Of a stretch of 49,456 nucleotides of DNA, positions 19,827 to 28,123 are shown in pieces (the stretch's first letter is position 1; each line of letters opens with the position of its first letter). This stretch comes from Bacteroidota bacterium (GTDB taxonomy: Bacteria; Bacteroidota; Bacteroidia; Chitinophagales; Saprospiraceae), in NCBI GenBank assembly GCA_029561355.1, contig JAKQJD010000156.1, forward strand, positions 1-49,456, written 5' to 3'. Made by a program: the position numbers and the translations under genes. A model generated the notes under the pieces. The model was given only the letters and a program-made list of their open reading frames with translations, was not told the DNA's origin and searched no databases.

Positions 19827-20387
19827 ATGGAACTTCCTACCGCAGGCTCGTTTGCAACGGCTAATAAACCCATCCGCCAGGCCATCCGGCAGGGCAATAT
19901 TGTGGAAGCCATCCGTCTTTTACGTCAAACAGGCGCCCCGGAAGGCCGCGCTTTTCAAAAAAGGCTGCTCGAAGCGAAAAAGAAATTTGATTCCGGGGGG
20001 AGCAGCCTGGAGGAATGGGGCCGGGAACAAGTGCACATCTGCTCGGACATCCTGAAATTATTCTGGATGAAGGAACATGCACCTTCCCGGCTACCCAATC
20101 CGGCAGACAAGTTGCACCTGCAGCAATTATTGCACCTGCGCCATACGGAACAGGCGCTGACGTACTGCGGGGATTTTGGCGACGAATACCTGCTGCTGGA
20201 AACACTTCTCGTTTTGGCCCGCAAACAGTCGGAAACGGGATTGATGGAATACGAATACTGGGAAGCCGCTAAAAGCAGGGTTAATACCGAACTACAGGAA
20301 TTGCTGGCGCAGACGGCCGACCCGCCGCCGGAAACGGGCTGGAAAAGGAAACTGCTGAAATTATTTGCATGTAAAAGAAGGGTTTAA
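19827..20387 (+). CDS. Small cytoplasmic protein with two repeats resembling effector-associated domains
   Basis: A 186-aa protein with no signal peptide or membrane segment. Residues about 17-79 and 100-161 look like two copies of one helical unit: an A(I/L)xxx start, an LLxARKxxxxG core, a central E-Y/W-x-x turn and a closing LLxLF/ELLAQ helix. The pattern (LLEAKKKFDSG...EEW) recalls the EAD11-type effector-associated domain of Bacteroidota, a death-fold-like adaptor found in NLR-like and other conflict or signalling proteins. That match is from memory and is weak. It starts 8 bases after the propeller gene and ends 43 bases before the sensor kinase, suggesting one transcript. It might link the kinase or a secreted cargo to another factor. 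Confidence 0.7.
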   Translation: MELPTAGSFATANKPIRQAIRQGNIVEAIRLLRQTGAPEGRAFQKRLLEAKKKFDSGGSSLEEWGREQVHICSDILKLFWMKEHAPSRLPNPADKLHLQQLLHLRHTEQALTYCGDFGDEYLLLETLLVLARKQSETGLMEYEYWEAAKSRVNTELQELLAQTADPPPETGWKRKLLKLFACKRRV

Positions 20388-20398
20388 TTTTAACTTTA
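20365..20398 (+). promoter_or_regulatory. Possible promoter before the sensor kinase gene
   Basis: TTTG (20364-20367), 23 bases, then TAACTTTA (20391-20398) fits the Bacteroidota -33/-7 pattern except for the last base. It overlaps the end of the 186-aa gene, and the kinase ATG is 32 bases further on. Confidence 0.3.
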
Positions 20399-20430
20399 CC
20401 GGGAAAACGCGCCGCTTAAACGCCCCGCCT

Positions 20431-23415
20431 ATGACCCGCTGCCTGAAAACTTTGCTTTTCACGCTCTTCATCCTGCATCACTTATCTTCTATTGCTCAGC
20501 ACCCTGTCTGGCGTCAGTACACCACTGCCGACGGACTGCCGAGCAATGAAGTATATGGTATGTTGCAGGATAGCCGGGGATTCATGTGGTTTACGACCAA
20601 CCTCGGTATTTGCAGGTTTAACGGTTACGAATTCCAGCGGCCCATAGATACCAGCGCCTATGCCGGCAACGAGGCATACAGAATGGCCGAAGATGCGGAA
20701 GGCAACATCTGGTTCAACCGCCTCGATGCTTCCATCTGGCTGGTAAAAAACGATACCGTTCGGCCGTGGAAATACAACTACATCATCGAGCGCCTGCACA
20801 AGAAATTTGTGAACCTGGGCAGCCTGGTAGTAGACAAAAGTGGAACGGCCTGGATACAGCTGCCCACCCTCGGCATTCTGGTGGTGCACCCCGACGGCCG
20901 GTATCGTTTACTGACTTCCGATGATGGCTCATTCATTTTTACGGAAGTGGAAAACGAGGTGGTCTTCAGCACCATCGCACAGGAATATCCCAAACTGTGG
21001 AAAAAGCGCTCGAACCATTTTTTCCCGCTTCGCTTTTTTCATTGGCAGCAGGGCGAGTTGCGGCTGGCCGTAGAAAGCAATGTCGACCTGCAACAGAGAA
21101 AACGATCCGCTGCCTCGGGCTCCTGGCGTTTGCGAAACGGCGATGTCATTCTCAATGACATGCAAACGTTCTTCCTCTATCGCAACAACAAAATGATCGC
21201 GCAATGGACCTGCGGGGTAGTTGTGAACGACATTTATGAAGACCGCGACGGCAGCCTCCTGCTTTCGTCGCTCGGCGCACAGACATGGGGTTTGCTGCGA
21301 TTCCAGTCCGTAGAGCATTTTCGCCGCAATCAATATACCGTACTGCTCCCGGGCCACAGCGTCAGCCAGTCGCTGCGTGACCGTGAGGGTGGCTGGTGGG
21401 TTGTTACTGCCGATGTGGGCATTTTTTATTGCAAAAATCCGGAAATCCAGTTGTTCGACCAGTCCAGCGGACTCAACTCCAATATTGTACAAAGTATTAC
21501 CTCCGACGGAAAGGAAACGATCTATACCAGCCTCCGCCCAAAGGGGATTTACGCGATCCGGACGGCAAGCGAAACAGTAAACCCTCTTCCTGTCCCTGCC
21601 TCGTGGCGGCATTCGACTAATTCTATGGTGCGCTTCGATACGCTGACCGGACGGCTGTGGTACAATCCGGATCTCTGTTTTTATGAGCGGGGCAAATGGA
21701 CCGGCATTGAATACAGAAATGCCGAAATCCAGGGCAATTTTCCAGTCGACGCCAAAAAAATTACGGTTAGCAAATCATCCACGCTCTGGTGGTCAGGGGC
21801 ATTTGTCGATTTTTTTTCCATAGACCCCATTGCCGGTAGTATCAACAGGTACACCGATAAAATTTCAAAAAACCTCCGTACGCATGCTTCAGCCCAGGAT
21901 TTTGACGGCAACGTTTGGGTGGCAACCGACCGGAAAGGCCTGCAACTTTGGCGCAACGGACGTTATGAACCGCTTCCTTTTCATCATCCGGCGCTGCGCC
22001 ATTCCGTCCGGCTGATCGAAATACTACCCGACAGTACGCTGGTATTATCCCTGCGTGGTTACGGCTTGCTATTAAGAAGCAGAAACGGACAATTTACCCA
22101 CCTTACCACCGACGACGGATTGAGCACCAACTGGCTCAGCCAACTCGATATTACCCCCGATGGAGTCATTTATGCATCGTCGAATGCAGGATTGAACATC
22201 CTCCGACACACTGCAAACGGAGGCTGGAAGGTGGAAATTATTTCCACCCGGAACGGGTTGCCATCCGATCAGGTGAACGACGTAGCCTGGCTTGGCGCCG
22301 AACTCTGGGTGGCCACGGATATGGGGATCGCCCGTTTCCGGAAAAAACCCGCACCGGTTCCGATGCCGGCGCCCCAACTGGAAAACATTCTGATAAATGG
22401 CAGTCCGGTGGCATTTTCAGATCATCTGCATCTTCAGTATTGGCAGAATAACCTGGCGCTGCGTTATTTCGCACTGCACTATTGCTCGGACGGGAACATC
22501 CTGTACCGTTACCGCTTGCTGGGCGCCGATACCAATTTTATTCGTACCCGCTCCCGGGAAGTGAATTTCCTCCGGCTTGGCCCGGGCAACTACGGCTTCG
22601 AGATCCAGGCTCAAACGGAAGAGGGCGACTGGAGTGCTCCCGTACGCTGTTTTTTTAAAATTCAACCGCCCTGGTGGCAAACAGGCTGGTTCAGGCTGGT
22701 GATCGCCGCTTTTCTGACGCTTGTCTGCCTGTTTTTTTACCGGCGTCACCTGCGTATCATCCGGCAGGAGGCCGACGAACGGGAAAATATTCGTGAACTG
22801 GAGGCGGCGGCGCTGCGGGCGCAGATGAACCCGCATTTCATCTTCAACTGCCTGCAAGCGATCCAGTCGTTTATTGCCCGCAACGAACGGGATGCCGCCG
22901 TACGCTACCTCGCCCGGTTTGCCAAACTGATCCGGCTCACGCTGCATGGATCGGTAGACGGCCGGCACACACTGGCGGAAGAAATGTCGATGCTGGAAAA
23001 CTACCTGTTTCTCGAACAGATGCGTTTTAAGGGCAGTCTGTCGTTCGACATCCAAACGGCGCCCGGCGTCGATCCCGAATCCGTCAGCCTGCCCCCTATG
23101 CTCGTACAACCGTTTGTGGAAAATGCTATCATCCACGGTTTGCGCGACCGTGAAAACGGACACGTCGACATCGCGTTCGGCCTTCGGAACGGGTCGCTGG
23201 AAGTGACCGTGTCGGACAACGGCATGGGCTTCGCCGATACGTCCGCTACCGAAACACCTAAAAAGCCTTACAACTCGTTAGGCATGATGCTCACGCAGAA
23301 GCGGCTGGACGTGCTGGCGGGAGCGGTAAAAATCGAAAGGGAAACGCTGGAAGATGTGGAAGGGAAGGTGGCTGGGGCTAGGGTGCGGTTCGAGGTGCCG
23401 GTAGAAACCATATAA
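20431..23415 (+). CDS. LytS-type sensor histidine kinase with periplasmic double propeller and Y_Y_Y domain
   Basis: A start at ATG 20431 gives a signal peptide (MTRCLKTLLFTLFILHHLSSIAQ) and 994 residues; a TTG at 20365 would add 22 odd residues. Residues about 25-640 contain Reg_prop two-bladed propeller repeats (TADGLPSNEVYGMLQDSRGFMW, TTDDGLSTNWLSQL, TRNGLPSDQVNDV), then a Y_Y_Y domain (about 665-740), one membrane helix (about 753-771) and a His_kinase/HATPase core. The phospho-accepting H802 is in AQMNPHFIFNCLQ; the N box is QPFVENAIIHGL and the G box SDNGMGF. No receiver domain is fused, so it needs a separate regulator; the LytTR protein at 597-1343 is the only candidate in view. Signal unknown; two-propeller kinases often sense glycans. 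Confidence 0.92.
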   Translation: MTRCLKTLLFTLFILHHLSSIAQHPVWRQYTTADGLPSNEVYGMLQDSRGFMWFTTNLGICRFNGYEFQRPIDTSAYAGNEAYRMAEDAEGNIWFNRLDASIWLVKNDTVRPWKYNYIIERLHKKFVNLGSLVVDKSGTAWIQLPTLGILVVHPDGRYRLLTSDDGSFIFTEVENEVVFSTIAQEYPKLWKKRSNHFFPLRFFHWQQGELRLAVESNVDLQQRKRSAASGSWRLRNGDVILNDMQTFFLYRNNKMIAQWTCGVVVNDIYEDRDGSLLLSSLGAQTWGLLRFQSVEHFRRNQYTVLLPGHSVSQSLRDREGGWWVVTADVGIFYCKNPEIQLFDQSSGLNSNIVQSITSDGKETIYTSLRPKGIYAIRTASETVNPLPVPASWRHSTNSMVRFDTLTGRLWYNPDLCFYERGKWTGIEYRNAEIQGNFPVDAKKITVSKSSTLWWSGAFVDFFSIDPIAGSINRYTDKISKNLRTHASAQDFDGNVWVATDRKGLQLWRNGRYEPLPFHHPALRHSVRLIEILPDSTLVLSLRGYGLLLRSRNGQFTHLTTDDGLSTNWLSQLDITPDGVIYASSNAGLNILRHTANGGWKVEIISTRNGLPSDQVNDVAWLGAELWVATDMGIARFRKKPAPVPMPAPQLENILINGSPVAFSDHLHLQYWQNNLALRYFALHYCSDGNILYRYRLLGADTNFIRTRSREVNFLRLGPGNYGFEIQAQTEEGDWSAPVRCFFKIQPPWWQTGWFRLVIAAFLTLVCLFFYRRHLRIIRQEADERENIRELEAAALRAQMNPHFIFNCLQAIQSFIARNERDAAVRYLARFAKLIRLTLHGSVDGRHTLAEEMSMLENYLFLEQMRFKGSLSFDIQTAPGVDPESVSLPPMLVQPFVENAIIHGLRDRENGHVDIAFGLRNGSLEVTVSDNGMGFADTSATETPKKPYNSLGMMLTQKRLDVLAGAVKIERETLEDVEGKVAGARVRFEVPVETI

Positions 23416-23485
23416 GCCCTGAAAGGGCGCAAGCATCAACCCGCGGCAGCGCCGTGGGAGCGCGGCGCGCCAGCGCCACGCAAAA

Positions 23486-23517
23486 GCGGGGCCGGAGCGA
23501 ACACGCCCCGGCCCCGC
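23486..23517 (-). terminator. GC-rich hairpin between the kinase and the ribosomal operon
   Basis: A perfect 10-bp stem (GCGGGGCCGG at 23486-23495 with its complement at 23508-23517) and a 12-base loop. Read on the minus strand it is followed by TTTTG, so it best serves as the terminator of the rpmB-rpmG-DUF4295 operon. A smaller GCCCTGAAAGGGC hairpin lies at 23416-23428, immediately after the kinase stop. Confidence 0.5.
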
Positions 23518-23554
23518 CCGGGGCACTAACTATAAAAACCTGATAATCAGGAAA

Positions 23555-23734
23555 TTACTTCACGTCAGCGAAGAAATCTTTCACTTTGTCTTTGTGAACG
23601 ATCATCTGCTTGTAAGTGTATTTACCCGTTACCGGATCCTTGACGGCTTTCACCACTTTGACGTGGTCTTTACCGGAACCTGCGTTAGCGGCACGTTGTG
23701 CTACACGGGCGTTTTTAGAAACTTTCTTTGCCAT
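23555..23734 (-). CDS. DUF4295-family small basic protein next to rpmG
   Basis: A 59-aa Lys-rich protein beginning MAKKVSKNARVAQRAANAG and ending DKVKDFFADVK. It is the Bacteroidota-restricted DUF4295 family, which sits next to rpmG in this phylum. Its size, charge and position after rpmB and rpmG suggest ribosome association, which is an inference. It lies 53 bases downstream of rpmG on the same strand, and a GC-rich hairpin closes the operon downstream. Confidence 0.88.
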   Translation of the reverse strand: MAKKVSKNARVAQRAANAGSGKDHVKVVKAVKDPVTGKYTYKQMIVHKDKVKDFFADVK

Positions 23735-23787
23735 AATTCCTCAATATGAAGGAGTGAAAGAATGGGTGATCTTGATGGTGGATGCGC

Positions 23788-23976
23788 TTACTTGATCTCG
23801 CGGTGTACGGTGTATTTGCGCATGATGGAATTGTATTTTTTCAACTCCATACGATCCGGCGTGTTTTTGCGGTTCTTCTGCGTAACGTAACGCGAAGTGC
23901 CGGGCAGGCCGCTTGTTTTGTGCTCCGTGCATTCCAGGATCACCTGGATGCGGTTGCCTTTACTTTTCTTTGCCAT
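23788..23976 (-). CDS. rpmG: 50S ribosomal protein L33 (bL33)
   Basis: A 62-aa protein beginning [20 protein letters not shown] and ending [21 protein letters not shown], a typical bL33. It has one cysteine and lacks the paired CxxC motifs, so it is the zinc-independent form. It is the middle gene of rpmB-rpmG-DUF4295, with 67 bases to rpmB upstream and 53 to DUF4295 downstream. Confidence 0.96.
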   Translation of the reverse strand: MAKKSKGNRIQVILECTEHKTSGLPGTSRYVTQKNRKNTPDRMELKKYNSIMRKYTVHREIK

Positions 23977-24043
23977 TGGTAATGAATCTTTTATATGCTA
24001 ATGCCCGGAAAACCGGGCGGCAAATCTTGAGTGAATTCCGTGT

Positions 24044-24304
24044 TTAACAGCCGGGCTCGTCGCCGTGGTAGATGATCTCGCCTTTTTTCTCCAGTTTTTT
24101 AATGTACTGGTAAAGACCCAGTTTGGAGATGGTGCGCATTGCGGAAGTCGTAACCTTCAAAGTGACCCATTCTCCCGTTTCCGGCATAAAGAATTTTTTG
24201 GTCTGCAGGTTCGGGTAGAACCGGCGTTTGGTTTTGCGGTTCGAGTGCGAAACGTGGTTGCCTGTTATCGGTCTTTTACCGGTCAGGTCACATACTTTAG
24301 ACAT
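24044..24304 (-). CDS. rpmB: 50S ribosomal protein L28 (bL28)
   Basis: An 86-aa protein with the family start MSKVCDLTGKRPITGNHVSH, followed by RRFYPNLQTKKF and the C-terminal ISKLGLYQYIKKLEKKGE. It is slightly longer than the short E. coli form, as usual in Bacteroidota. First gene of the operon with rpmG and DUF4295; I do not see a clear TAnnTTTG box immediately upstream. Confidence 0.96.
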   Translation of the reverse strand: MSKVCDLTGKRPITGNHVSHSNRKTKRRFYPNLQTKKFFMPETGEWVTLKVTTSAMRTISKLGLYQYIKKLEKKGEIIYHGDEPGC

Positions 24305-24389
24305 TGAATAAAAATTGAAGTGTTCTAGTTGAATTCAAAAAATGAGTGTGCGTCAGAAATCCGACCACACACTCAAACACTTTTAATCG

Positions 24390-24465
24390 TGGTGACTCCG
24401 AGAGGACTCGAACCTCTAACCTTCTGATCCGTAGTCAGATGCTCTATCCATTAAGCTACGGAGCC
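24390..24465 (-). tRNA. tRNA-Arg (anticodon ACG, read as ICG)
   Basis: The minus strand folds as a full cloverleaf. The acceptor GGCTCCG pairs with CGGAGTC (one G-U). The anticodon stem TCTGA/TCAGA encloses the loop CTACGGA, so the anticodon is ACG. The T arm contains GGTTCGAGTCC. The 3' CCA is encoded (24392-24390). A well-formed promoter lies 26 bases upstream. Confidence 0.97.
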
Positions 24466-24490
24466 AATTACGCCGTTTGTTTTCGGGGTG

Positions 24491-24523
24491 CAAAGATAGT
24501 TTCGCACGTTCCTAAAAACCAAA
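24491..24523 (-). promoter_or_regulatory. Promoter of tRNA-Arg (TTTG-N21-TATCTTTG)
   Basis: On the minus strand TTTG (24523-24520) is followed, after 21 bases, by TATCTTTG (24498-24491). Both boxes and the spacing match the Bacteroidota housekeeping consensus. It ends 26 bases before the mature tRNA. Confidence 0.75.
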
Positions 24524-24541
24524 TAAGTGTTTTAGTTTTTT

Positions 24542-26233
24542 TTAAAATTTCGGAAATTTTCTTGAAGTGATCAATTTACCGCGGCCTATACTCATTACGT
24601 ACACGCCACGCGGCAGGTCGGAAGCGTCATATTCGATGAAATTCGAAGCAAATTGCTGCGGAATAACCTCCCTTTCATACAATTGCTGTCCGAGCATATT
24701 GAACACGCGGAATTTGTACGGCAGGAAAGTGGGCGTCTGAAATTCGATACGCCACTGGTTGCCGGGCAGGTCGCGCACGTTGAGGAATTCCAGCGGGCCG
24801 ACGAGGCCGTTGCACAGTTCGCGGATGGCGTCGACCGAGCGTTCGAGGTCGAGGTAGCCTCCGGTCACCGTCACACCTTCTTCAGAGGGTTCGGGCTGCA
24901 CATTGTCCAGCATCAGTTCGCGGACGCGCAAGGCGCAGGTTGCGGGCGCGGAAAGGGCATCGAGGGTAAAATTTTCGCACGACATGCTGTACAGCAAGGC
25001 CAGCGCCCCCGTCACATGGGGAGCGGCGGCGGAAGTACCGCCAATTGTGCCGTAACCAGGCGTATTGGTGCCGTTGGGCGACAGGTTGGTGGTGGTATAT
25101 ATTTCCTGTCCCGGTGCGCCCAGGTCGATGGAAGTAGCGCCGAAGCCGGTGCTGAGCACTTTTTCACCTGTTTTATCCACATTATTGACGGTAACGAGGT
25201 ACTGACTGGTACAGGTGGTCGGCATATCGCCCACTACTTCTACGTTGACGTTGGAGTTGGCAGTAGCGCCCACGCTGAGTACGCCGACTTTGCCCAGGGA
25301 ATCATACATAGCGCACCAGAGTTGGTGGTTTTCTGCCCGCTCGCCGTCGAGACCCAGGGAAGCATTGGTAACCACTACAAATGCGCCCTTGTCGCCGTTG
25401 GTCTGGTTGTACAGCAGTCGCATATCGGCGACGTACTGATAGGCAGTGATGATCTCGTCTTCCCACTGCACATCAGCGAGGTTCATCAGTTTTACTTTCC
25501 AGTTGACGCCGCTTATACCCACCAGGTTGTTGCCTGCCGCTCCGATAATACCGTTCACCTGCGTACCATGCACGCCCTGGTTGCCGTCATCGTCGGATCC
25601 TGTGCGCGGGTTCCAGCCACCGAAATCATCGATGTAACCATTGTCGTCGTTGTCGATACCATCATTCGGGATTTCATTCCAGTTGTACCAGCGGTTGGGC
25701 GCCAGATCGGGGTGCGAAAAAAGAGCGCCGCGTTCCAGCACGGCCGCCACGATGGTATCGCCGGCCGGTGTAACGCCGCCCGTAGACGCATCCCAGGCTT
25801 TCGGCGCATTGATGAGCGTCATATTATCCTGCCGCCACCATTCCAGGTCGTTGGGTTCGGTGTTGCGTTCCTGCGTTTTATAGTTCAACTGGACAATATC
25901 GATGCCCGGATGTTTTCGTGCGAGTGTGATCAGCCGTTCGGCCGGTAGCGCCTGTTCGTCGAACTGAATCAGGTGAATGTGCCATTTTGCAGACACGATC
26001 CTTTTCAGGGAAATTCCTGCCGTATTTGAACTAAGGTTATTCAGATCGGCCAGTACTTTTTGAAGATTGGCTTCCGGCGCCAGTTGGATCAGCATTTCAC
26101 CTGCCCGGCGTATTTCGGGTGTGTTTTCAGCAGGATTGGCCTGTTGCGCCTTTCCGGGAAAAGCCGTTAGAAAGAACGTGACAAACAAAAGCAGGCGGGA
26201 AATCATAGATCGTAGTTTTAGTCGAATGAGCAT
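24542..26233 (-). CDS. T9SS-secreted S8 (subtilisin-like) protease with Glu at the catalytic Asp position
   Basis: A 563-aa protein; an internal ATG at 26206 would give a tidier signal peptide (MISRLLLFVTFFLTAFPGKAQ). A propeptide-like region (about 45-120) precedes the peptidase S8 domain (about 135-420). The catalytic His is H222 in GVHGTQVNGIIGA, the oxyanion Asn is N290 in TNASLG, and the Ser is S401 in GGTSAAAPHVTGA. Where the family has D-T/S-G, this protein has VAAVLERGALFSHPDL, so the catalytic Asp is Glu (E167, codon GAA). The tail (about 485-563, PYKFRVFNMLGQQLYE, LPRGVYVMSIG) is a T9SS sorting domain. It may be a weak or altered protease, or a binding protein. It stands alone, just downstream of tRNA-Arg on the same strand. 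Confidence 0.9.
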   Translation of the reverse strand: MLIRLKLRSMISRLLLFVTFFLTAFPGKAQQANPAENTPEIRRAGEMLIQLAPEANLQKVLADLNNLSSNTAGISLKRIVSAKWHIHLIQFDEQALPAERLITLARKHPGIDIVQLNYKTQERNTEPNDLEWWRQDNMTLINAPKAWDASTGGVTPAGDTIVAAVLERGALFSHPDLAPNRWYNWNEIPNDGIDNDDNGYIDDFGGWNPRTGSDDDGNQGVHGTQVNGIIGAAGNNLVGISGVNWKVKLMNLADVQWEDEIITAYQYVADMRLLYNQTNGDKGAFVVVTNASLGLDGERAENHQLWCAMYDSLGKVGVLSVGATANSNVNVEVVGDMPTTCTSQYLVTVNNVDKTGEKVLSTGFGATSIDLGAPGQEIYTTTNLSPNGTNTPGYGTIGGTSAAAPHVTGALALLYSMSCENFTLDALSAPATCALRVRELMLDNVQPEPSEEGVTVTGGYLDLERSVDAIRELCNGLVGPLEFLNVRDLPGNQWRIEFQTPTFLPYKFRVFNMLGQQLYEREVIPQQFASNFIEYDASDLPRGVYVMSIGRGKLITSRKFPKF

Positions 26234-26323
26234 TCAAGAGCGTGTTTTGACCGTTTGGGTTGCCCAAAGGAAGCAAAAATTCCAAAAATGACCGGCTGTA
26301 AAATGGAGAAAGTTTTGCCGAAA

Positions 26324-27085
26324 TCAGCCTTTCCCTACTCTTTGCCGCAACGCCTGAAAATATGCGGGCGCCTGTAGCAAACGGCTGCCATACCAGGAAA
26401 ACATCTCACCATCGACCAGCAATACACTGGCAGCGGGACAAAGTTCACGAATCGCATGCAAATGTTTTTCCGCGAAGGGGTACGGCTCGGAAGAAAGTAA
26501 TACGACTTCGGGCGCTGCGGCAACCAAGGCATCGGCGCTGATTTCCGGGTATCGCTGCAAGCCGGCAAACACGTTTACAAAACCGGCCCATTGCATCATT
26601 TCATCCACAAAAGTGTTCCGCGCCGCCACCATGTACGGCTTTCGCCAGATCAAATAAGCGGCGCGAACGGTTTTAAACGGTTCTTTTTTCAAACCCTCGA
26701 AACGCCGTACAATCTCCACCGCAAGCGCTTGTGCCGGCTCCGTTTTTCCGGTCATCCCGCCTACCTGCCGAATCATATCGAGGGCATCTTCCAGCGTGAG
26801 GATATCGCTAATCCAGACGGGGAAATGTTTTTGCAGTTCCTCGATTTGCGTTCGTTCGTTTTCTTCCTTGTTCGCGAGTATCAGATCGGGCTGAAGCGCG
26901 GCCGTTTTTTCAAAATTGACTGTTTTGGTTCCTCCTACCCGTTGCTTGTTTTGAAACCACTCCGCCGGATGTACGCAGAATTTGGTGATTCCCACCACTT
27001 CTTCCTGCAAGCCCAGGTAGGCCAGCAATTCAGTTTGTGAAGGCACCAGCGATACGATGCGCCGAGGGAAGTTGAATTCTTTCAT
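26324..27085 (-). CDS. BtuF/TroA-like helical-backbone metal receptor protein without signal peptide
   Basis: A 253-aa protein matching the substrate-binding fold of cobalamin and iron-siderophore ABC systems: N-terminal lobe RIVSLVPSQTELLAYLGL, VVGITKFCVHP, KTVNFEKTAALQPDLILANKEENE, a long linker helix (about 110-135), then the C-terminal lobe with EISADALVAAAPEVVLLSSEPYPF. Homologs such as BtuF are periplasmic, but this protein begins MKEFNFPRRIVSL with no signal peptide and no lipobox, and no permease or ATPase gene is nearby. It is probably cytoplasmic, perhaps a cobalamin or corrinoid-binding protein. An inverted repeat lies 15 bases upstream of the start. Confidence 0.85.
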   Translation of the reverse strand: MKEFNFPRRIVSLVPSQTELLAYLGLQEEVVGITKFCVHPAEWFQNKQRVGGTKTVNFEKTAALQPDLILANKEENERTQIEELQKHFPVWISDILTLEDALDMIRQVGGMTGKTEPAQALAVEIVRRFEGLKKEPFKTVRAAYLIWRKPYMVAARNTFVDEMMQWAGFVNVFAGLQRYPEISADALVAAAPEVVLLSSEPYPFAEKHLHAIRELCPAASVLLVDGEMFSWYGSRLLQAPAYFQALRQRVGKG

Positions 27086-27099
27086 TTTTTGGTGTGATC

Positions 27100-27134
27100 C
27101 GCCGGTTATGGATAAAGATGCAAAATAACCGGCG
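27100..27134 (-). promoter_or_regulatory. 10-bp inverted repeat upstream of the BtuF-like gene
   Basis: CGCCGGTTAT (27100-27109) and ATAACCGGCG (27125-27134) are perfect complements with a 15-base loop. The element ends 15 bases before the start at 27085, so it could be an operator or a leader hairpin. I see no cobalamin riboswitch core in this short leader. Confidence 0.45.
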
Positions 27135-27146
27135 AACGCTACTGGA

Positions 27147-27252
27147 GTGAGTTGTGAGTTGTGAGTTGTGAAAAAAACCGATTCATTCAGGTTATATACC
27201 TGTCAGACCAAGCGTATCAACGTTCACAACTCACAATTGACAACTCACAACT
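27147..27252. repeat. Inverted repeat of GTGAGTT units downstream of the MpaB-like gene
   Basis: 27147-27171 is a run of GAGTTGTGA units; 27224-27251 is its imperfect reverse complement (TCACAACTCACAA...). The spacer is about 50 bases. The right arm reaches the stop codon of the oxygenase gene at 27251. The same unit recurs at 39262-39281 and 48019-48102. Confidence 0.8.
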
Positions 27253-28123
27253 ACAACCCAAACGGTATACTCGTATTCCTGCTCAGCCAGTTAAAAAACT
27301 GTCCGGCAAGCGGCGCAGGTTTTCCGTTGGCGCGCGCGATCCGTAGCATCGCCTGGTGGTAGGCCGGATTGAAACGCAAAGTTCGGGGAATGAGCAGGAA
27401 GAACCCGCGTGCGCGGCGCATTATTTTTGCCAGCCGCTGCGCCGAATCGGTGCGGGTAGTAATACCGAGCCGCTCGCACAGCGCATCCGGCATCCAGCCC
27501 GCCGCAAACCGGTCGAGCCATTTTCCCGGCGCTTTTGGGTGGCGCACAATGGCCTGCGCCATGGCCCGGCAGGCAGGCGTGCTGCCCAGCAGATCGCCGT
27601 TCAGCATACTATCAAAATATATTCTAAACGCCAGTAAATCAGCCGGGTACGCCGCTTCCGGGATACCCATGAGCCGTGCGGTGATCTTGCTTTCTTCGTA
27701 AAACCGCTCCCGCCAGTCGGCAGGCAGGCCTGGAACTGGCATTTGCTCGAACACACGAATGGTGGTATCGGTCAGCGTCGACAGTACCCATAACAGCAGC
27801 CCCGGATCGGTAGCGACAAACGGAACTTCGGCAGATGCGGCCGGGTATTGCCCTTTTATGCCCGAATGAATTTTGTTGAGCCGTTGCGCCGTTTGTTCCG
27901 CCTGCTGCCGGTCGCCGAAATAGATGTTTGCCATCGCTTTAAACGTACGAAAACCGCGCCCGAACGGGTCGGACTGAAAATTGCTGTACCGCGCTACACC
28001 TTCCGCTACTGCCGGATGCGCGATTTGCAGCAACAAGGCCCGCACGCCCCCCACGATAGGGTACGGTTCGCGGTAAAGTTGCCAGGTGATGGTGTCGGGG
28101 CCGAAATAACCGGTAGATAGCAT
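27251..28123 (-). CDS. Oxygenase MpaB family protein (DUF2236)
   Basis: I start at ATG 28123 (MLSTGYFGPDTITWQLYREP), giving 290 aa. An open frame extends 61 codons further upstream, but that is translated repeat (poly-Ser/Thr/Asn/Leu) and is not credible. Family features are QIAHPAVAEG (H36), RYSNFQSDPFGR, a central FVATDPGLLLWVLSTLTDT segment and RFRIYF-like F-rich helices, matching the heme-binding DUF2236/MpaB fold. Members are proposed oxygenases, and latex-clearing proteins are distant relatives. It is third in the minus-strand block after the VIT gene and xrtN, separated from xrtN by a ~190-bp repeat, so a functional link is uncertain. Confidence 0.85.
   Translation of the reverse strand: MLSTGYFGPDTITWQLYREPYPIVGGVRALLLQIAHPAVAEGVARYSNFQSDPFGRGFRTFKAMANIYFGDRQQAEQTAQRLNKIHSGIKGQYPAASAEVPFVATDPGLLLWVLSTLTDTTIRVFEQMPVPGLPADWRERFYEESKITARLMGIPEAAYPADLLAFRIYFDSMLNGDLLGSTPACRAMAQAIVRHPKAPGKWLDRFAAGWMPDALCERLGITTRTDSAQRLAKIMRRARGFFLLIPRTLRFNPAYHQAMLRIARANGKPAPLAGQFFNWLSRNTSIPFGL

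Noticed and set aside
27086..27140. Cobalamin riboswitch upstream of the BtuF-like gene
   Set aside because: The leader is too short, and I see no B12-box; only a simple 10-bp inverted repeat.
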